The position numbers were made by a program, and so were the translations under genes. From positions 1 through 16,279 of the forward strand of contig JAQUQP010000016.1 of NCBI GenBank assembly GCA_028716025.1: a DNA stretch of 16,279 bases. Direction: 5' to 3'. The notes under the pieces were generated by a model, which saw nothing but the letters and a program-made list of their open reading frames with translations, was not told where the DNA came from and searched no databases. The stretch is from a bacterium. GTDB lineage: Bacteria > UBA6262. Shown here in pieces: positions 5,537-13,600 of the stretch. Numbering within the stretch: the first letter of the stretch is position 1; each line of letters begins with the position of its first letter.

Positions 5537-7568
5537 AATAATCTTGATGATCTTATTGCTATTCCCGGGTTTAGCGCGTGCAAAATCTTTGGAACTAACC
5601 CCGGTGTGGAAACAGAGCCTGGATGCAAAATTTTATTCCCTGGCCGTAAGCCCGGACGGTAAAATGATTGCCACGGGGAGTACAGATAATAAGATAGAAT
5701 TGTGGGAAGCGGCTACTGGTAAATTATTAAATACTATTAGCGGCCTTCCCAATATGGTGGAGGTAATAAAATTCAGCCCTGACGGCAAAGTATTTGCCAC
5801 TATCTTCTGGCATGATCGTGAAGTTAAATTGTGGAGTTCCGCAGATGGAAAGCTGCTTCATACCTTGTCTGGTAGCGCGGCAAAAGTTACGGCCAGCGGA
5901 TTTAGTCCGGATTGTAAATATGTTGCAACCGGGCATAAAGACGGGACTTTATGGATTTGGGACATACGATCCGGGAAAAACATATTGGCAAGCAAATTGC
6001 TTAACACGGAAAATGACAATGAGATTTATGCCATTGCCATTAATCCTTCAAATAAATTATCCACCCAGAATACTCATAATATCAAGGATATTGCTGCCTA
6101 TGACTGGATCGATATCATTACTTCAGATGGAAGCAGTGATGATAAAAAAATAAAAGTTTGGAGTATCGGGAAAGATGGCCTGAAATTGTTAAATAGCGTA
6201 TCACGCAGCTCTATTTATAATACTTTATTTGTTTCTTTTTCGCCTGATGGCAAGAAGTTATTGACCGGTGATGGCGACGGGATACATCTATGGAATAATA
6301 TTGTGGAACTTTTAGGCAAACAGCAGGCTATTTATAGCCAGAAGGACGCTTATTTTATTGATGAGACTACTTTTCTGGAATTCAGTCCTGACGGCAAATA
6401 TATTCTTTCCATAGGTAAAGGAGTGGGACGCGCTTTCCAAATCTGGGATGTAACGACTAAAGAAACAGTTGACGGGACCGGCATTGCGGTTAATTTAGCC
6501 GCCTTTGCACCCAAAGGGGACCATATCGTTAGCTGCGATCAAAACACGATCAGTTATTGGCAGGTTGGCGTTAAATATACATTTGCCGAAACGCATTTGC
6601 AGGCCAGTCTCGCCGGATCGGCAAGCCCTATAAAGACTGTTTGCTTCAGTGCCGATGGTAATTTAGTCGTTTCCGGAAGCGCTGAATTCAATCCTAAAAA
6701 CGGGCAAAAGGATCAACAATCTATCGTTGTCTGGGACACTGCTACTGGAGAGGAAATAGCAAAATGGACTCCGGGATACGAAAACAAGTCCCATAAAGGC
6801 TCCATTGTCAGCGTAGCTGTGAGTCCGAACAGACATTCCCTGGCTTCCCTTGATGAGAAAGGTGACCTTAAGATTTGGGATATCAACCAGGGAGAAATCA
6901 CTGAGAGGACTACGAATAAACCGTTATTTCATCTCAATTGTTATTCCGGCGGTGCCGTGATATTCAGTCCCGATGGAAAACAAATCATTTCCGGAGGAGG
7001 AGATGGCCTGGTAAAAATATGGGATGCGGCTACGGGAAAATTGTTAAAAACCTTGAAAGATCATAAAGCCAGCATTAATTCCGTAGTTATCAGCCCCGAC
7101 GGCATGATAATTGCCTCTGCCGGAGGCAACAGTTTCCAGCCAAGCGATCCGGGAGATTTTTCCATCCGTCTCTGGAATGCGGCATCAGGCAAATTATTGG
7201 CCGTACTGCGCGGGCATTCCTGGAATGTCCGCACCTTGTCCTTTAGTCCTGACGGCAAATTCCTGGCTTCGGGCGGTTTTGACAACTCAATAAGATTATG
7301 GGATATAGCTTCGCGGAAAGAGTTGAAGGTTCTCAGGGAGCAGGAAGGCGGCGTATCGGGAGTCGCTTTTAGTCCCGACGGCAAACTCCTGGCTTCTTGC
7401 GGCAACACGATAAAACTATGGGCTATAGCGGACGGAAAAGTAATACAAGAAATTTCCGGTCATACTGATTTTGTCACCGCCATCGCTTTTAGCCCGGACG
7501 GCAAGACATTGGCTTCGGGAAGCATGGACGGCAGTATAAAAATATGGTTGGTATCCGGAAAAAATTAA
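5511..7568 (+). CDS. Secreted WD40 repeat protein with 14 repeats
   Basis: The 685-residue product starts with a signal peptide (basic MNRKRK, hydrophobic core IILMILLLFPGL, probable cleavage after A22-R-A24). The remainder, from about residue 35 to the end, is made of WD40 repeats. I count 14 copies of the FSPDGK or equivalent strand followed by LASGS-like and KIWD or RLWD strands. Some copies are degenerate, for example the fourth, with a long insertion, and the seventh, with FAPKGD. Fourteen repeats fit two seven-bladed beta-propellers in one chain. Such propellers are binding scaffolds, here presumably periplasmic or outer-surface; no catalytic domain is present and no partner can be named. 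The start has GGGAGG at 5498-5503. The overlap with mtaB implies translational coupling, but no functional link is obvious. Confidence 0.9.
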   Translation: MNRKRKTAKIILMILLLFPGLARAKSLELTPVWKQSLDAKFYSLAVSPDGKMIATGSTDNKIELWEAATGKLLNTISGLPNMVEVIKFSPDGKVFATIFWHDREVKLWSSADGKLLHTLSGSAAKVTASGFSPDCKYVATGHKDGTLWIWDIRSGKNILASKLLNTENDNEIYAIAINPSNKLSTQNTHNIKDIAAYDWIDIITSDGSSDDKKIKVWSIGKDGLKLLNSVSRSSIYNTLFVSFSPDGKKLLTGDGDGIHLWNNIVELLGKQQAIYSQKDAYFIDETTFLEFSPDGKYILSIGKGVGRAFQIWDVTTKETVDGTGIAVNLAAFAPKGDHIVSCDQNTISYWQVGVKYTFAETHLQASLAGSASPIKTVCFSADGNLVVSGSAEFNPKNGQKDQQSIVVWDTATGEEIAKWTPGYENKSHKGSIVSVAVSPNRHSLASLDEKGDLKIWDINQGEITERTTNKPLFHLNCYSGGAVIFSPDGKQIISGGGDGLVKIWDAATGKLLKTLKDHKASINSVVISPDGMIIASAGGNSFQPSDPGDFSIRLWNAASGKLLAVLRGHSWNVRTLSFSPDGKFLASGGFDNSIRLWDIASRKELKVLREQEGGVSGVAFSPDGKLLASCGNTIKLWAIADGKVIQEISGHTDFVTAIAFSPDGKTLASGSMDGSIKIWLVSGKN

Positions 7569-7572
7569 AATA

Positions 7573-7601
7573 TTGAATATCGCCGGCAATTATGGTATAA
7601 G
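7573..7601 (+). promoter_or_regulatory. glmM promoter with extended -10
   Basis: TTGAAT at 7573-7578 and TATAAG at 7596-7601 are separated by 17 nt, and the -10 is preceded by TGG (7593-7595), an extended -10 element. The predicted start near 7608 leaves a short leader containing the GGAGG ribosome binding site of glmM. It separates the glmM-yajQ-gspF unit from the WD40 gene. Confidence 0.75.
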
Positions 7602-7628
7602 ACCTAGAACTGATAATTTGGAGGATCA

Positions 7629-8978
7629 ATGGGCAAGCTATTTGGCACAGATGGAGTAAGAGGAGTGGCTAATGTCTATCCGATGACTGCGGAGATCACC
7701 ATGCAGATCGGACGGGCAGTGGCGCATTATTGTAAACATCACAAATACAGGCATAGGATCGTTATCGGTAAAGACACCCGGCTGTCAGGCTACATGATCG
7801 AGAACGCTTTGGTAGCAGGCATTTGCTCCATGGGTGTGGACGCCTTGTTAGTCGGCCCCATGCCTACTCCGGCTATTTCATTTTTAACTACTGATCTCAA
7901 GGCTGACGCCGGTATTGTCATTTCCGCCAGCCATAACCCGTTCCAGGATAATGGCATCAAGATCTTTAACCGTGACGGCTATAAACTGCCGGATGACGTG
8001 GAAAACCAGATCGAAGAAATGATCTTCTCCAAAAGCATTGATGCCCTGCGCCCGACCGCGGAAGAAGTTGGCAAGGCGTTCCGTATCGATGACGCGCGCG
8101 GCCGGTATATTACCTTCCTCAAGAAAACATTTCCCAATGAATTGAATTTAGAAGACCTGAAAATAGTAATTGACTGCGGTAATGGCGCCACCTATAAAAT
8201 AGCCCCGTGCATCTTTGAAGAATTGGGAGCCAAGGTGATCGTCATGAATAACAACCCAGACGGCAAGAACATCAATGCTAATTGCGGCGCTTTACATCCC
8301 GAGGTCATGGCCCGGGAAGTAGTTAAAGAAAAGGCTGATGTCGGTCTGGCCTTTGACGGTGATGGTGACCGTTGCATAGCGGCAGATGAAAAAGGTGACA
8401 TCGTCACCGGTGACCGCATGTTAGCCATCTGCACCCATACCCTGAAAAAAGAAGGAAAGCTCAAGAATGACATCCTGGTGAGTACCGTCATGAGCAATTT
8501 GGGACTGACCATGTTTTCCAAGCAATTAAAAATCGGGCATGTTACGACTAATGTCGGCGACCGCTACGTTCTGGAAGAAATGCTGAAAAAAGGGGCAGTC
8601 ATCGGCGGTGAAGATTCGGGCCATATCATTTTCCTGGACTTTCATAACACCGGTGATGGATTGATCTCGGCATTGCAGCTTCTGGCCAGCCTGAAAAAAG
8701 AAGATAAGCCTTTTTCACAGGTTTCGCAATTAATGAAGATCTACCCGCAAAATACGATCAATGTGCAGGTAAAATCCAAGCCAGAGCTGAGCGCCGAATC
8801 AGAGATCATGCACGCGGTCAGGGATGCTGAGAACGAGCTGAAAGACCAGGGTCGTATCCTAGTGCGTTATTCCGGCACGCAGATGCTTTGCCGGGTAATG
8901 GTGGAAGCCGCTACCCAGGAGATCGCCGATAAACTGGCCAAGCGGGTAGCTGATGTAGTTAAAAATAAATTAGCCTAA
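7629..8978 (+). CDS. glmM: Phosphoglucosamine mutase GlmM
   Basis: A 449-residue alpha-D-phosphohexomutase of normal family length, starting with the GlmM signature MGKLFGTDGVRGVAN. It interconverts glucosamine 6-phosphate and glucosamine 1-phosphate, the step before UDP-GlcNAc, and so feeds peptidoglycan and lipopolysaccharide. S101 in the ISASHNPFQDNGIK motif is the phosphorylated catalytic serine. The metal-binding loop is D243-G-D245-G-D247-R248, and GGEDSGH is the sugar-binding loop. The C-terminal phosphate-binding loop reads RYSGTQ instead of the commoner RPSGTE; the R and SGT are kept, so activity is expected. A GGAGG 5 nt before the ATG fixes the start, and a good promoter lies just upstream. 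YajQ follows after 15 nt. Confidence 0.97.
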   Translation: MGKLFGTDGVRGVANVYPMTAEITMQIGRAVAHYCKHHKYRHRIVIGKDTRLSGYMIENALVAGICSMGVDALLVGPMPTPAISFLTTDLKADAGIVISASHNPFQDNGIKIFNRDGYKLPDDVENQIEEMIFSKSIDALRPTAEEVGKAFRIDDARGRYITFLKKTFPNELNLEDLKIVIDCGNGATYKIAPCIFEELGAKVIVMNNNPDGKNINANCGALHPEVMAREVVKEKADVGLAFDGDGDRCIAADEKGDIVTGDRMLAICTHTLKKEGKLKNDILVSTVMSNLGLTMFSKQLKIGHVTTNVGDRYVLEEMLKKGAVIGGEDSGHIIFLDFHNTGDGLISALQLLASLKKEDKPFSQVSQLMKIYPQNTINVQVKSKPELSAESEIMHAVRDAENELKDQGRILVRYSGTQMLCRVMVEAATQEIADKLAKRVADVVKNKLA

Positions 8979-8993
8979 AATAAGGAGATATTC

Positions 8994-9491
8994 GTGGCCT
9001 CAACTTTTTCTTTTGATATAGTTTCCCAGGTAGACCTGCAGGAAGTCGATAATGCCGTCAATCAAGCGCTTAAGGAGATTTCCCAGCGCTATGACTTCAA
9101 GAACTCAAAATCAGGAATAGAATTCAATAAAGGCGAAAAAACCATTACTTTAACCACCGATGACGCATATAAACTTCGTGCCCTCAAAGAAATATTATCC
9201 AACCGTTTCACTTCCAGGAAAATATCCCCGCGTGCCCTGGCCTATAAACCCGAAGAAACAGCTTTAGGCGGTACTATCCGGCAGGTTGCCAATATCACCG
9301 TAGGCGTGGAAAAAGAAAAAGCCAAGGAACTGGTGCAATTGATCAAAAAACTCAACGTGAAGGTACAGGTCCAGATCGAAGGGGAAAAACTGAGGGTGTC
9401 CAGCGCAAAAAAAGATGAATTACAAGCTGTCATACAATACCTGCATAGCCTTGATTTCTCCTTGCCTTTACAGTGCATTAATTATAGATAA
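8994..9491 (+). CDS. yajQ: YajQ family nucleotide-binding protein
   Basis: A 165-residue cytoplasmic protein matching the YajQ (UPF0234) family over its whole length. It opens with the conserved STFSFDIVSQVDLQEVDNAV and has QRYDFKNSKSGIEF near residue 40, TSRKISPRAL in the middle and KVQVQIEGEKLRVSSAKKDE before a conserved C terminus. Members consist of two ferredoxin-like domains and bind nucleotides; a Xanthomonas member binds cyclic di-GMP and acts with a transcription factor, while the role elsewhere is unclear. It starts with GTG, supported by AAGGAGA at 8982-8988 and by the family N terminus. It lies between glmM and a gspF-like gene with short gaps, so it is probably co-transcribed with glmM. 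Confidence 0.93.
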   Translation: MASTFSFDIVSQVDLQEVDNAVNQALKEISQRYDFKNSKSGIEFNKGEKTITLTTDDAYKLRALKEILSNRFTSRKISPRALAYKPEETALGGTIRQVANITVGVEKEKAKELVQLIKKLNVKVQVQIEGEKLRVSSAKKDELQAVIQYLHSLDFSLPLQCINYR

Positions 9492-9503
9492 AGAAAGAAT
9501 TTA

Positions 9504-10484
9504 ATGTCTTTTTTTGCTTTAAAAAGAAAAATAGTCTTCTTCCAACAATTTGCGGCGCTCACTAAAAGCGGCATTGGCCTTATGCCAACACTAGAGCATC
9601 TCCAGCGGCAGACCAGAGGACCTCTTTTGCCGATCATCGTCCAGGAGCTTAAAACAGCGGCCCAGCAAAATCAGCAACTTTCTGTAGTTTTTAAAAAACA
9701 CGAATTATACTTTGGCAAGTTCCCGGTAGCCCTTATCAAGAGTGGTGAGGTCAGCGGACACCTGCCGGAGAATGCCGAAGTGATCGCCGCCCATCTGGAA
9801 GACAACTACAAGAATATCAACCGTTTGCTGGTGGGGATAGCTTACCCGGTAATCCTGCTGCATTTATTCATCTTGATCATGCCTGCAGCTGTTTTTTTCA
9901 CCAATGGCCCCTTAGCCTATTTTACCCAGGTTTTCATCAAATTCCTGCTTTTATACGGCGCTGCCGCGATAATATATTTTGCCTATTTTTTCACCCGGGC
10001 CACAGCCAGGCCGGCTTATGACCGTATCAAACTATTCTTGCCGGTGATCGGCCAGCTATTACGGAACATAAGTATCTATAAATTCCTACGGGGCTTTGCC
10101 GCCTTGTATCAGTCTGGCATGAACAGCATCGAAAGCTGGCAAGTCGCTGCTGACCTAACAGATAATTCTTACCTGACCGCGCGATTATTGGGCGCCAAAC
10201 ATATCATAGACCAAGGCCGGCCATTGACCCAGGCTTTTGCACAAGCGGATATTTTCCCGGCGGAAGTAGTTGATATGGTCAATACCGGAGAAACCAGCGG
10301 CAATATTGACGGCATGCTGATTAAAGCCTCTGAATACCTGGACGAATCAACCCAGCGCACCATGCAGATCATCCTGCGGCTGGTACCCGTATTGGTTTAT
10401 CTGATCATCGCGGGGATCATTGGGTACAGCATCATATCAGGATATTTACGCTACTGGGCGGAGATAGATAAGATTTTGAAATAG
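9504..10484 (+). CDS. GspF/PilC-like inner membrane platform protein
   Basis: A 326-residue protein with two T2SSF domains, one at about residues 10-130 and one at about 190-310. Each carries the family's glycine-rich turn: KSGEVSGHLPENAEVIAAHLED near residue 80 and NTGETSGNIDGMLIKASEYL near residue 260. Membrane segments are at about 109-132, 144-163 and 288-312, the usual three-helix topology of GspF and PilC. Such proteins form the inner-membrane platform of type II secretion or type IV pilus machines and work with a GspE/PilB ATPase and a pseudopilin. The protein is shorter than classical GspF (about 400 residues), lacking the extra N-terminal cytoplasmic segment. No ATPase, pseudopilin or secretin gene is in the window. 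The ribosome binding site is weak. The system it serves cannot be named from here. Confidence 0.88.
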   Translation: MSFFALKRKIVFFQQFAALTKSGIGLMPTLEHLQRQTRGPLLPIIVQELKTAAQQNQQLSVVFKKHELYFGKFPVALIKSGEVSGHLPENAEVIAAHLEDNYKNINRLLVGIAYPVILLHLFILIMPAAVFFTNGPLAYFTQVFIKFLLLYGAAAIIYFAYFFTRATARPAYDRIKLFLPVIGQLLRNISIYKFLRGFAALYQSGMNSIESWQVAADLTDNSYLTARLLGAKHIIDQGRPLTQAFAQADIFPAEVVDMVNTGETSGNIDGMLIKASEYLDESTQRTMQIILRLVPVLVYLIIAGIIGYSIISGYLRYWAEIDKILK

Positions 10485-10485
10485 C

Positions 10486-10514
10486 TTGACTTTTTTCGTT
10501 ATACATTATATAAA
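10486..10514 (+). promoter_or_regulatory. Strong promoter of the small RNA locus
   Basis: TTGACT (10486-10491) and TATAAA (10509-10514) are separated by 17 nt, close to the sigma-70 consensus. It begins 2 nt after the gspF stop codon. Transcription should start near 10521. Confidence 0.8.
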
Positions 10515-10520
10515 TACGTA

Positions 10521-10637
10521 CAAGAAGGTCCGGATCAACCGAATGTAAGGCGCGATAAATACTCAGAAATGGGAAGGATAATTTCACCGCAGATGCCTAA
10601 CTTAACCCGCCATATATAATGCTGGCGGGTTTTTTAT
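10521..10637 (+). ncRNA. Putative structured small RNA or attenuator of unknown class
   Basis: Between a strong promoter and a strong intrinsic terminator lies about 115 nt with no credible coding sequence. By eye it can fold as follows. A small hairpin has CGG (10531-10533) and CCG (10539-10541). A longer arm has AGGC (10548-10551) with GCCT (10595-10598), continued by GCG (10552-10554) with CGC (10588-10590), and is topped by GAAAT (10566-10570) with ATTTC (10581-10585). The terminator hairpin forms the 3' end. GGGAAG (10571-10576) could instead pair with CTT-AA-CCC (10601-10608), which would disturb the terminator, so an attenuator or riboswitch cannot be excluded. The next gene has its own promoter beyond the terminator, which favours a free small RNA. 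It fits none of the riboswitch, SRP or 6S consensus patterns I can recall. Confidence 0.55.
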
Positions 10638-10640
10638 TTT
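10604..10640 (+). terminator. Intrinsic terminator of the small RNA
   Basis: The perfect 9-bp stem AACCCGCCA (10604-10612) and TGGCGGGTT (10623-10631) has a 10-nt AT-rich loop and is followed by a run of T with one A. It may also end read-through from glmM-yajQ-gspF. Confidence 0.92.
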
Positions 10641-10643
10641 TAA

Positions 10644-10672
10644 TTGACTTAAATTGAAATATTGTGTAAAAT
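10644..10672 (+). promoter_or_regulatory. Promoter of the giant SH3b gene
   Basis: TTGACT (10644-10649) and TAAAAT (10667-10672) are 17 nt apart. The predicted transcription start near 10679 gives a leader of about 20 nt before the ATG at 10699, including the ribosome binding site AGGGA at 10689-10693. The -35 hexamer and spacer length are the same as in the promoter at 10486. Confidence 0.75.
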
Positions 10673-10698
10673 AAAAGATTACGCTTACAGGGATGAAT

Positions 10699-13600
10699 AT
10701 GACAAAAAATAAGACCTGTATCACCAAGAGCTTTTATTTCTTCCTTACCTTAAGCTTAGCCGCTTTGTATAGTACCACCCTTTGGTCCGCTCCACGCAAA
10801 TCCGACCAAGCTTCGCCGGGACACGTCATTATCGAGATCAAAAAAGCCGAGATCAGGTCGGCGCCTAATCCTGCCAGCACTATCTTGGAGATCGCGTTCA
10901 AAGGCGAGATATTCAAGGTCCTCCATGAATTGCCGGATTGGTATCTCATACAGCTTTCCTCAGGCAAAGAAGGGTACCTTTCCAGGAAATATGCCCGGGT
11001 CAAAATACTTGATACCTCCAAAAAAGCCCATCCCATCGTATCCAAACAGGTCAAGAAAGAGACCATGGACAATTATGTCCTGATCATTAGTTCTGGTTCC
11101 TTCATCAGGACCTCTCCGAAAGCGGATAGTAAGATCATTGCCCAAGCCAAAGTTGATAATGCTTTCAAATTAAGCAAGAAGGTCTCCACCTCTTGGTACG
11201 AAATAATTTTATCCAATGGCAAGAAAAGTTATGTTCCAGCCGCCATTACAAAGATAATTACTTCAGCTGACTTGGTAAAGCTTAAAGCGCAGCGGAAAAC
11301 GGCAGTTGTTCCTAAACCTAAAACTCAGCCTCAGCCTGAACCTCAACCTAAACCTGTAGTTATTTCTCAACCACAACCCCAGCAAATGGTTCCCGTGGAA
11401 GTCCCCCAACAATTATATGCTGTGGCTATGAAGAACGATATTATCCTCAGGCAAGAACCAAACATATCTTCCAAGATCATGGTAACTGCCAAACAGGGGG
11501 ACCATTACAAAATTAATTCTCAGGAAGGCATTTGGTGCTCGATTTCGCTGCCTGATAGCCAGCAGGCCTTTGTCCTGTCCAAGGTGATCAGGATCGTCAA
11601 AGAATCAGAATTGGCGGCTGCGGTCACTGAAGCAACCAAAGCAGCCAGGCAGATCAAATTAAAAACCGTTTCGGTAACTGATAAATCGGCAAAATTACGG
11701 GCCAAAGCCAGTGATGCTTCCAAAGTCATCATTACTGCCTCTCAAGGAACTGTATTCAAACTGGTCTGGGTTTACAAAGATTGGTATGAAGTACTGACCT
11801 CCTCAGGGACAGCTTTCATTTCTGATAAATCAGCCAAGCTGGTCAATGAAGAAGAGACTGAAGCTGAAACTCCAGTTGCACCCGTAACCGAAACTCCAGT
11901 ACCGGCACCACCAGCGCCTGTACAACCAACACCTGAAGAACCGGTGATTATACCGCCAGTTCCGGCGCCAGTGGAAGAAAAGCCAGCTGTAGAAACAAAG
12001 CCGGAAACCGAAATAAAACCAATTATGGAGAAACCAGCGGTACAGGATGAAGACGCTTGGTTGCGAGATAAATATATATTAGTCACGACCAATATGGTGA
12101 ATGTGCGTGAAACAGCAGATAAAAAAAGCCGTATCCTGGCCCGGGCCAATACTGATACCACTTATAAATTACTGGCGCGTCACAAAGGATGGTATGAAAT
12201 ATTCCTGCCGCCGGACCAGAATGCTTTTATTGCCGTCAGTCTGGCTGAAATCATTACTGAAGCTGACGTATTGGCCGGTCCCAATAAATTTGAAGAAACA
12301 AGAAAAGAACGGCAGGCCGCAGAATTAAAAGCTAAACAACTTCGTGCGGCTGAAGCGCTGGCTAAACGCAAGGAGACTGAACGGTTAGCCGCGGAAGCCA
12401 AGGCCCGGAAGCTCGCTGAAGAGAAATCCCGCAAAGAAGAGGCTTTCAAGGCTAAACTGGAAAATGAAAAAAAGGTCAAGGAAGACTCTGAACGAAGAGC
12501 CAACGAAGTTAAAGCTAAAGAACAAGAATGGCTTAAAGACAAGTACGTGCTTATCACGGTAAAAAAAGCCGTACTGCAAAAAGCGCCGAGTATAAAAGGA
12601 AAGATAATCGCCACGGTCAATATAGATGATACATATAAGCTTGTCTCCCGCGCAAAAGATTGGTATGAGCTTAATTTTTCCACTGGTACAGCTTATCTTA
12701 ATCATAACCTGGGAACAATATTGAGTGAAACCGCTTTGGCCGAACATAAACAGAAAGTGGCGGAAGAAAAAGCCCGCAAGGAAGAAGAACTTAAGGCTAA
12801 ACTGGATAATGAACGAAAGGTTAAAGAAGAATCTGACCGCCGGGCTAAAGAAGCCGCGGAATTAAAAGCCAAACAGGAAGCTGAGCGTAAGGCGAAGCTT
12901 GAAGCTGAAAAAGCCAAAGAACAGGAATGGCTTAAGGATAAATATGCTTTTATCAGCAAGAAAAATATAAACCTGCGCAAGGCTCCCGTCAAAACCGCCC
13001 CAGTCATAGCCCAAACCAAGACTGGTGAATCCTTCAAGATCGTTTCCCGGACCAAAGAGTGGTATGAAGTCAGCCTGACAACCGGTACTGCTTTTATAGC
13101 CAGCAGCTTGGCAGAAGTCCTTACCGATAAAGAACTGGAGACAAAGCGGACTTTTGAAAAGGAATCTGCCGAAGCAAAAGCCCAGCAGCGCCGCGAAGCA
13201 CAAGAGTTGAAAGAACGCCAGGAAGCGGAAGCTAAAGCCCTGGACGAACTTTGGTGTAAAGATAAATATATCGTAATCATGGCTGACAACGCCAATCTCC
13301 GCGCGGAACCTGCGCTCAAAGCCAAGATACTATCCTCAGCTAAAAAATCAGACATTTTCAAACTGTTATCCCGGGGTAAAGAATGGTACGAAATATTCCT
13401 GCCGCCGGACCAGAATGCTTTCGTCAGCATCGGATTAGTAGATATTTTAACCGAAGGCGAAGTAGAATCCAGGATCAAGAAAGAACAAGAACCGATACTG
13501 CGCAAACAACGCGCAGCCGAAGCCCTGGCCAAGCGCCAAGAAGCGGAACGTTTGGCAGCCGAAGCTAAAGCAAAAAAAGAAGAGGAAGAGAAAGCCCTGA

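Noticed and set aside
10525..10600. Slight similarity to bacterial SRP RNA (AGGTCCGGA, GCAGATG)
   Set aside because: The conserved GGAAGNAGC-type core of SRP domain IV is missing and the order of elements does not fit.
10569..10619. 16-codon frame inside the small RNA region as a leader peptide
   Set aside because: No ribosome binding site precedes it, it ends inside the terminator stem-loop, and it has no run of regulatory codons.
10661..10680. TTGTG half-site near the giant gene promoter as a Rex operator
   Set aside because: There is no matching CACAA half at the right distance; a half-site alone is expected by chance.
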